From Temnopleurus reevesii (lineage: Eukaryota; Echinodermata; Echinoidea; Temnopleuroida; Temnopleuridae), in the NCBI GenBank assembly GCA_036244855.1, contig BQKZ01002489.1, forward strand, positions 1 through 64,000: 64,000 nt of DNA. Direction: 5' to 3'. The number at the start of each line of letters is the position of its first letter. The first letter of the stretch is position 1. Shown here one piece after another: positions 59,659 to 64,000 of the stretch. The translations under genes and the position numbers were made by a program. The notes under the pieces are model-generated. The model saw only the letters and a list, made by a program, of their open reading frames with translations. It was not told the origin of the DNA and did not search any database.

Positions 59659-61640
59659 TGTGGATTTATTTCAACTCAATTTGATATCGGTGAAAGGACA
59701 CTCGTAGAATTAGATAGCAAAGATGTGATTATCTACATTGATATTCTTACAGTTTCTTCCACGACGATTGCTTCGGTCAGCTTGGGACTTAGTTTTCACG
59801 AGACGTAGGGTTAAGAAAGGGTTGTGATGGGGTCTGTGTTTTCGAATAATAGAAGGATTCCGGAAGGCGTTTCTGGAAGGTTCTCGCAGTGACAAGCACT
59901 CATTCCCTTTAAATTATTAGAGCAACTGTCAGAGATACGGCAGTGCTTTTCATCCAATCTAAATCAAGGATTTAAAATTTGGGTGTCTTCATGGCCATTT
60001 TGTTTTGTCTTCCAGTATATTGAGTGAATACCTCTGATTGGAACTGCTTTCTGTCATGATCAAGTTATTCTATTGAATCTAATGAATTAGTGCAATCTTT
60101 TTCTGTTTTAATTGTTGCATTAGGGCAATTTCAAAATTATGTACTTTGTATATCTGACCAAAAATGCTTAATATTTCACATTCGCATCTTATTTGTTGAT
60201 GACTGTGGCTCAAATGGATAATGGAATGAAGGACAATGGGGCAAAAATGGGTTCGCTATTTCAAAAAGGCCATATCCATGTTTCTATCAATGGGCCGGTC
60301 TACTAATAGATTCATGTATGCATGTTTCTTGCCAACGAACAAGAAAAGGTGGTATTCAGTAAACATATTCGTAGCAATTGAACAACAATACCTGGAATCC
60401 GGTTTACATACATTACTTGTTGCTACGTCGGGCAAGCCTCAGGCAAGCTTTCAGGTTGTCAAGAACAACATCTTGAATGAAGTATGCATAAAATTTGCAT
60501 CTATTAGTATACCTGCCTATTGCCTCGATATACCTGTATGTAACAAAATTGTTGTGAACAATTACCATGATATATTCTGTCGATTGCAAAACTATCATAG
60601 CCTTTAACATTAGAGTCGGTCTTTAGACCTGTTTTTTTTTTACGTGGACTGTGTCAAGTGGTAATTAATTTCATTGGAAAATATGTGCATGACATGAATG
60701 GATTTTATGCACCATAGTGAAGTATTTGTTTTTATAATTTTCAACATTACCCTCTGGTCAGTATGAATGTGAAATTTTATACCCTTCTGCTCCTCATTAC
60801 TGACAGTGAAAACTGAAGTATAAGAAGGTACATGTGACCATTGAAAATACCTTTTTAAAGCAGGTATGTCATTAAATCAGAGGCAAAAATTAATAAATTA
60901 TAAGTAGATGAAACTGGATTAGTTGTTTCCTCTTTATATCAGGAATATAGTGAGATCTCTTTATACCAAGTTCCACTTTACTGTAATAGTCATTCAGGGG
61001 CCAATTCTTGTCACCGGCAATAGGCAATATCAAACGATATCTCACGATAATGTCGATATTGATATGTTGGAGTTGGGGAAGTGAGTTCCGTTTTTGGAAG
61101 CTTAGGCACGAGCTACATCTATCATTTGGGAAAATTGACATTTTTACTTCCTTCAAGATCATCATCAAACAAACTCCCCTGCTGTGACTTCTGAAGTTTT
61201 CTTAGCAATTAGAGGATAGCTAAGACCATTTTGTGCAATTGGACGTTTTTGTTATGTTTTTTTAATTCATTTTTAATCTGGGATGTTCGGATATGCACAT
61301 ACTTTAGATTTGTATCCTGCACATCCTTTGAAAATAATCAAAGTACAGGTCATAGGTTAAAAAAATTGTAATTGATCGCAAGATCCTTTGATTGAAATTG
61401 GCTAGTACAAATTTATTTTAACTGATTTATAATGGAATTGAACTGCTTGGCAGTAATAGGCTGATAAAATGGTCAGTGTCTTTTTATATACAGCATTTCT
61501 AAAGTACTTTTCATGCGTACGTCTCTTAGTGCTGAGAGCTAAGATTATTTGGGAATTGGATCTTATCTGAAGAAGATTATATTTTGTATTTTTGCCTCAT
61601 TCAGAATACAAGTGATATGAATAAATCCTGTATAATAAGA
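59659..61640 (+). other. UROD 3' flank
   Basis: Follows the TAA at 59656-59658. AATAAA-type signals occur at about 60890 (TTAATAAATT) and 61619 (TGAATAAATCC); which is used cannot be told. Contains copy 3 of the dispersed repeat (60283-60437). No further gene is recognised. Confidence 0.4.
60283..60437 (+). repeat. Dispersed repeat family, copy 3
   Basis: GGTCTACTAATAGATTCATG, TTTCTTGCCAACGAACAAG, GTGGTATTCAGTA, CAATACCTGGAATCCGG and ATTACTTGTTGCTACGTCG match 3661-3790 and 4030-4165 in order and orientation. Confidence 0.5.
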
Positions 61641-61742
61641 ATACAACTTTTTCCCAGCCTAAATGTTGTTCATTATATCTTAGAACTGGATTCAGCAAGA
61701 TTCACATTAAATGACTGCCGTTCATGGCTGCCTACGAGAAGA

Positions 61743-61935
61743 ATTTTGTAATACAGTCAAACCTTGTCATAAAGACTGAGCACTGATATAACAAGCTTTC
61801 GGTATAAAAATTTCCTGGTCCCATCTCTTTGTATTTTATTGTACTTTGGCCCTGATATAACAAGGTTTCAATATAAAGAGGTAATTTCTCTGGTCCCAAC
61901 GACCTCTTTATAAGTTTAACAAGGTTAGACTACTT
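61743..61935. mobile_element. AACCTTGTTATAA-family MITE (copy 1)
   Basis: CAGTCAAACCTTGTCATAAAG at the left and TAACAAGGTTAGACT at the right are inverted repeats. The body has TTTGTATTTTATTGTA and GGCCCTGATATAACAAGG. The CAGT..AACCTCGTTATAA end type is characteristic of pogo/Tc1-mariner derived elements. Copies follow at 62445-62615 (inverted) and 62955-63130. Confidence 0.65.
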
Positions 61936-62106
61936 ATGCTGATTTTTCATGGACAATAATATTTTTATTCATTGAGACAATAGTAGGAAGTGCACGGAAG
62001 GTACCATTTTTCTGAAGATAGGATTATTACGAAGAAATTCCGACAGGATATTTTGTCTGTTGCATTGCAGAGGAGGCTAGTATTTTGATGTAAGAACTAA
62101 GCCAAG

Positions 62107-62273
62107 GGGGTGTTGCTAGAAAGTAGTAATTGATTGCCAATCAACTGCAAATCAGCTGCAAACCGAAATGTATTTACATTCATGCATGGTCTTTGTCGCT
62201 AAAAAGATGTGCATGAAACAATGATTTTGATAGGCGCGTATCGATTAACTGCAACTTTCTAGAAACACTCCCC
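62107..62273. mobile_element. GGGGGTGTTG-family MITE (copy downstream of UROD)
   Basis: GGGGGTGTTGCTAGAAAGT and ACTTTCTAGAAACACTCCCC bound the element. The interior has GATTTTGATAGG and CGATTAACTGCAAC. A near-identical copy lies about 1.2 kb on (63289-63460), inside a larger repeated block. Confidence 0.7.
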
Positions 62274-62444
62274 AATTTTACTGAACAGATCATACAAAAG
62301 CTGCTTTATTTACTTCATGGAATTGGGATTCTCCGGAGTTGAACACATTTTTTTTGTCCCAAAAATATTCTACCAAGGCAGAGTAACCCGTACTTCTAAT
62401 ATCACCTCGCATATTTTGTTACTTTCTACAAAATAATACAGTAC

Positions 62445-62615
62445 AGTATAACCTCGTTATAATGAGGTCGTTGGGACCAGAGAAATTACCTCTTTATTTC
62501 AAAACCTTGTTATATCAGGGCCAAAATACATGTACAATAAAATACAAAGAGATGGGACCTTGTTATAATGAAAGCTTGTTATATCAGTGCTCGTTATAAC
62601 AAGGTTTGACTGTAC
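62445..62615. mobile_element. AACCTTGTTATAA-family MITE (copy 2, inverted)
   Basis: Starts ACAGTATAACCTCGTTATAA and ends CGTTATAACAAGGTTTGACTGTA. The body is the reverse complement of copy 1 (GGTCGTTGGGACCAGAGAAA, AATAAAATACAAAGAGATGG). Confidence 0.65.
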
Positions 62616-62954
62616 TTTTACATGAAGGGAGCACAAAAGAAATATGCAGGTGGAGCTGCCAAGTAAAATCTCTTGGGATCACAAATATCTGCTCAACATT
62701 TTGGCATAAAACCTAGTCAGACAACACCAGAGAACATCCAGTGAACACTTAGATGTCTTGGAACCTAATAATGTACACCTCACCAAACAAATGATAAAAC
62801 ACACAAAAGTTGTGTTATTTACTTCATGGAATCAATTTGATTTCTCCGAAGTTGAAGAGATTTCTTTTTTGTCTCAAAACATTCGACATGGACAGAGTTA
62901 CCCGTACACTTTATATCACGTTGCATATTTTGTTACTTTTTACAAAATAATACA

Positions 62955-63130
62955 GTACAGCCCAACCTCGTTATAAAGAGCACTGATATAACGAGATCGC
63001 GTTATAACAAGGTATTTTTGCTGGTCCCATCTCTTTGTATTTTATTGTAATTTGGCCCTGATATAACAAGGTTTCAATAGAAAGAGATAATTTCTCTGGT
63101 CCCAACGACCTCTTTATAACAAGGTTAGAC
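62955..63130. mobile_element. AACCTTGTTATAA-family MITE (copy 3)
   Basis: Starts CAGCCCAACCTCGTTATAAAG and ends CTCTTTATAACAAGGTTAGACT, nearly identical to copy 1 through the right half and into the flank (ACTTAT-CTGATTTTTCATGG), so copies 1 and 3 belong to one duplicated block. Confidence 0.65.
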
Positions 63131-63288
63131 TACTTATACTGATTTTTCATGGACAATATTATTTTTATTCATTGAGACAATAGTAGGAAGTGCACGGAAG
63201 GTACCATAGGATTATTACGAAGAAATTGAATATTTTTTTCTGTAGCATTGCAGAGGAGGCTGGTATTTTAATGTAAGAACTAAGCCAA

Positions 63289-63460
63289 GGGGGTGTTGCT
63301 AGAAAGTAGCAATTGATTGCAAATCAACTGCAAATCAGCTGCAAACCGAAACGTATTTTATACATTCATGTGTGGTCTTTGCCGCCAAAAAGATGTGCAT
63401 GAAAGAATGATTATTAATTGGTGCATACCGATCAATTGCACCTTTCTAGCAACATTCCCA
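63289..63460. mobile_element. GGGGGTGTTG-family MITE (duplicate of 62107-62273)
   Basis: Same ends (GGGGGTGTTGCTAGAAAG, CTTTCTAGCAACATTCCC) and same left flank (GAACTAAGCCAA) as the copy at 62107. Confidence 0.7.
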
Positions 63461-63778
63461 TATATGTTGAAAAAAATATGCAAAATCTGTGTTATTTACC
63501 CCATGAACTTTGATTTCTCTGAAGTTAAACATCATTTTTGATCCCAATTTGACTTGGGCAGAGTTGTCCCTACATACATTTCATATCACCTCGCATATTT
63601 TGTTACTTCTTACAAAATAAGACAGTTACTCTGAGGGAACATAAAAGAAATATGCAGCCCAAGTCGAAGCTCTTGGGACCACAGATATCTGCTCAACATG
63701 GGAGAAATTAGGCATGAAACCCAGTCAGACAACACTGGAGAACACCCAGTGATCATCCAGTGAACACTCTAGGATCAT

Positions 63779-63915
63779 AAGGGGTGTTGCTACAGAGTAG
63801 AAATTGACTGCAAATTGGAACATGCATTTTCACTCGTGCACTGTCAGCACTTTTGACAAGACACATGTGTAACAATGGTTTTGATTACCACTTGCCGATC
63901 AATTGCAAAGTGTAA
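63779..63915. mobile_element. GGGGGTGTTG-family MITE, divergent copy
   Basis: AGGGGTGTTGCTACAGAGTAG start, TGGTTTTGATTACC and CCGATCAATTGCAAAG words. The right terminus is degraded. Confidence 0.5.
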
Positions 63916-64000
63916 TTGGTAACTCGGCCTAACATAACACTATCTCTATGAAATCAAGCGTCAATGGGAAATGCATGTTATAGGGCCTGTAACATATAAG

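Noticed and set aside
1..64000. CRISPR arrays, operons or prokaryotic or viral gene sets
   Set aside because: Regularly spaced repeats seen here are microsatellites or exon-fragment tandem copies. Genes have spliceosomal introns, and no viral proteins or cas genes were recognised.

Overview
The window is eukaryotic: AT-rich, intron-dense, full of short inverted-repeat elements, trinucleotide microsatellites and tRNA-derived repeats, with genes split into dozens of small exons that join in phase. The protein sequences and repeat style suggest a marine invertebrate deuterostome, most likely an echinoderm such as a sea urchin. That is an inference from protein similarity recalled from memory and from repeat texture; I cannot fix the species.

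Two genes can be read end to end and lie head to head. On the minus strand, AP3D1 (delta subunit of the AP-3 adaptor complex) runs from its ATG at 46154 down to its stop at 8150. I resolve 31 coding exons that join in frame to 1,239 codons of protein, close to vertebrate AP3D1. On the plus strand, UROD (uroporphyrinogen decarboxylase, heme synthesis) runs from 48175 to 59658 in 9 exons encoding 368 residues, with all expected active-site residues. About 2 kb separates the two start codons. That spacer holds a perfect CLEAR/E-box palindrome close to AP3D1 and a long GAT microsatellite. A small three-exon candidate gene of unknown identity sits on the minus strand at 1103-1738.

Layout: 1-1100, a foldback element; 1103-1738, the small candidate gene; 1905-2334, an ATC microsatellite; 2400-8149, AP3D1 downstream sequence full of short repeats and an unmerged contig overlap; 8150-46154, AP3D1 (ear exons 8150-12135, charged hinge 12558-25163, adaptin trunk 25690-46154); 46155-48174, the divergent intergenic region; 48175-59658, UROD; 59659-64000, UROD 3' flank with repeated blocks of short transposons.

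The most interesting content is exon-level. AP3D1 has two complete, diverged, same-length and same-phase versions of exon 4 (36 codons each, 23/36 identical), the hallmark of mutually exclusive splicing. It also has two complete copies of an ear exon that differ only by synonymous changes, and a 48-nt cassette candidate that would add a PPxY motif to the hinge. In addition, fragments of at least five AP3D1 exons and one UROD exon have been tandemly duplicated with their adjoining introns. Some of these duplications may be unmerged haplotypes: several single-N joins have near-identical sequence on both sides. A four-copy exon-16 array and a UROD copy with a stop codon cannot be explained that way. 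In two places a short inverted-repeat transposon is present in one duplicate and absent from the other, giving filled and empty sites side by side.
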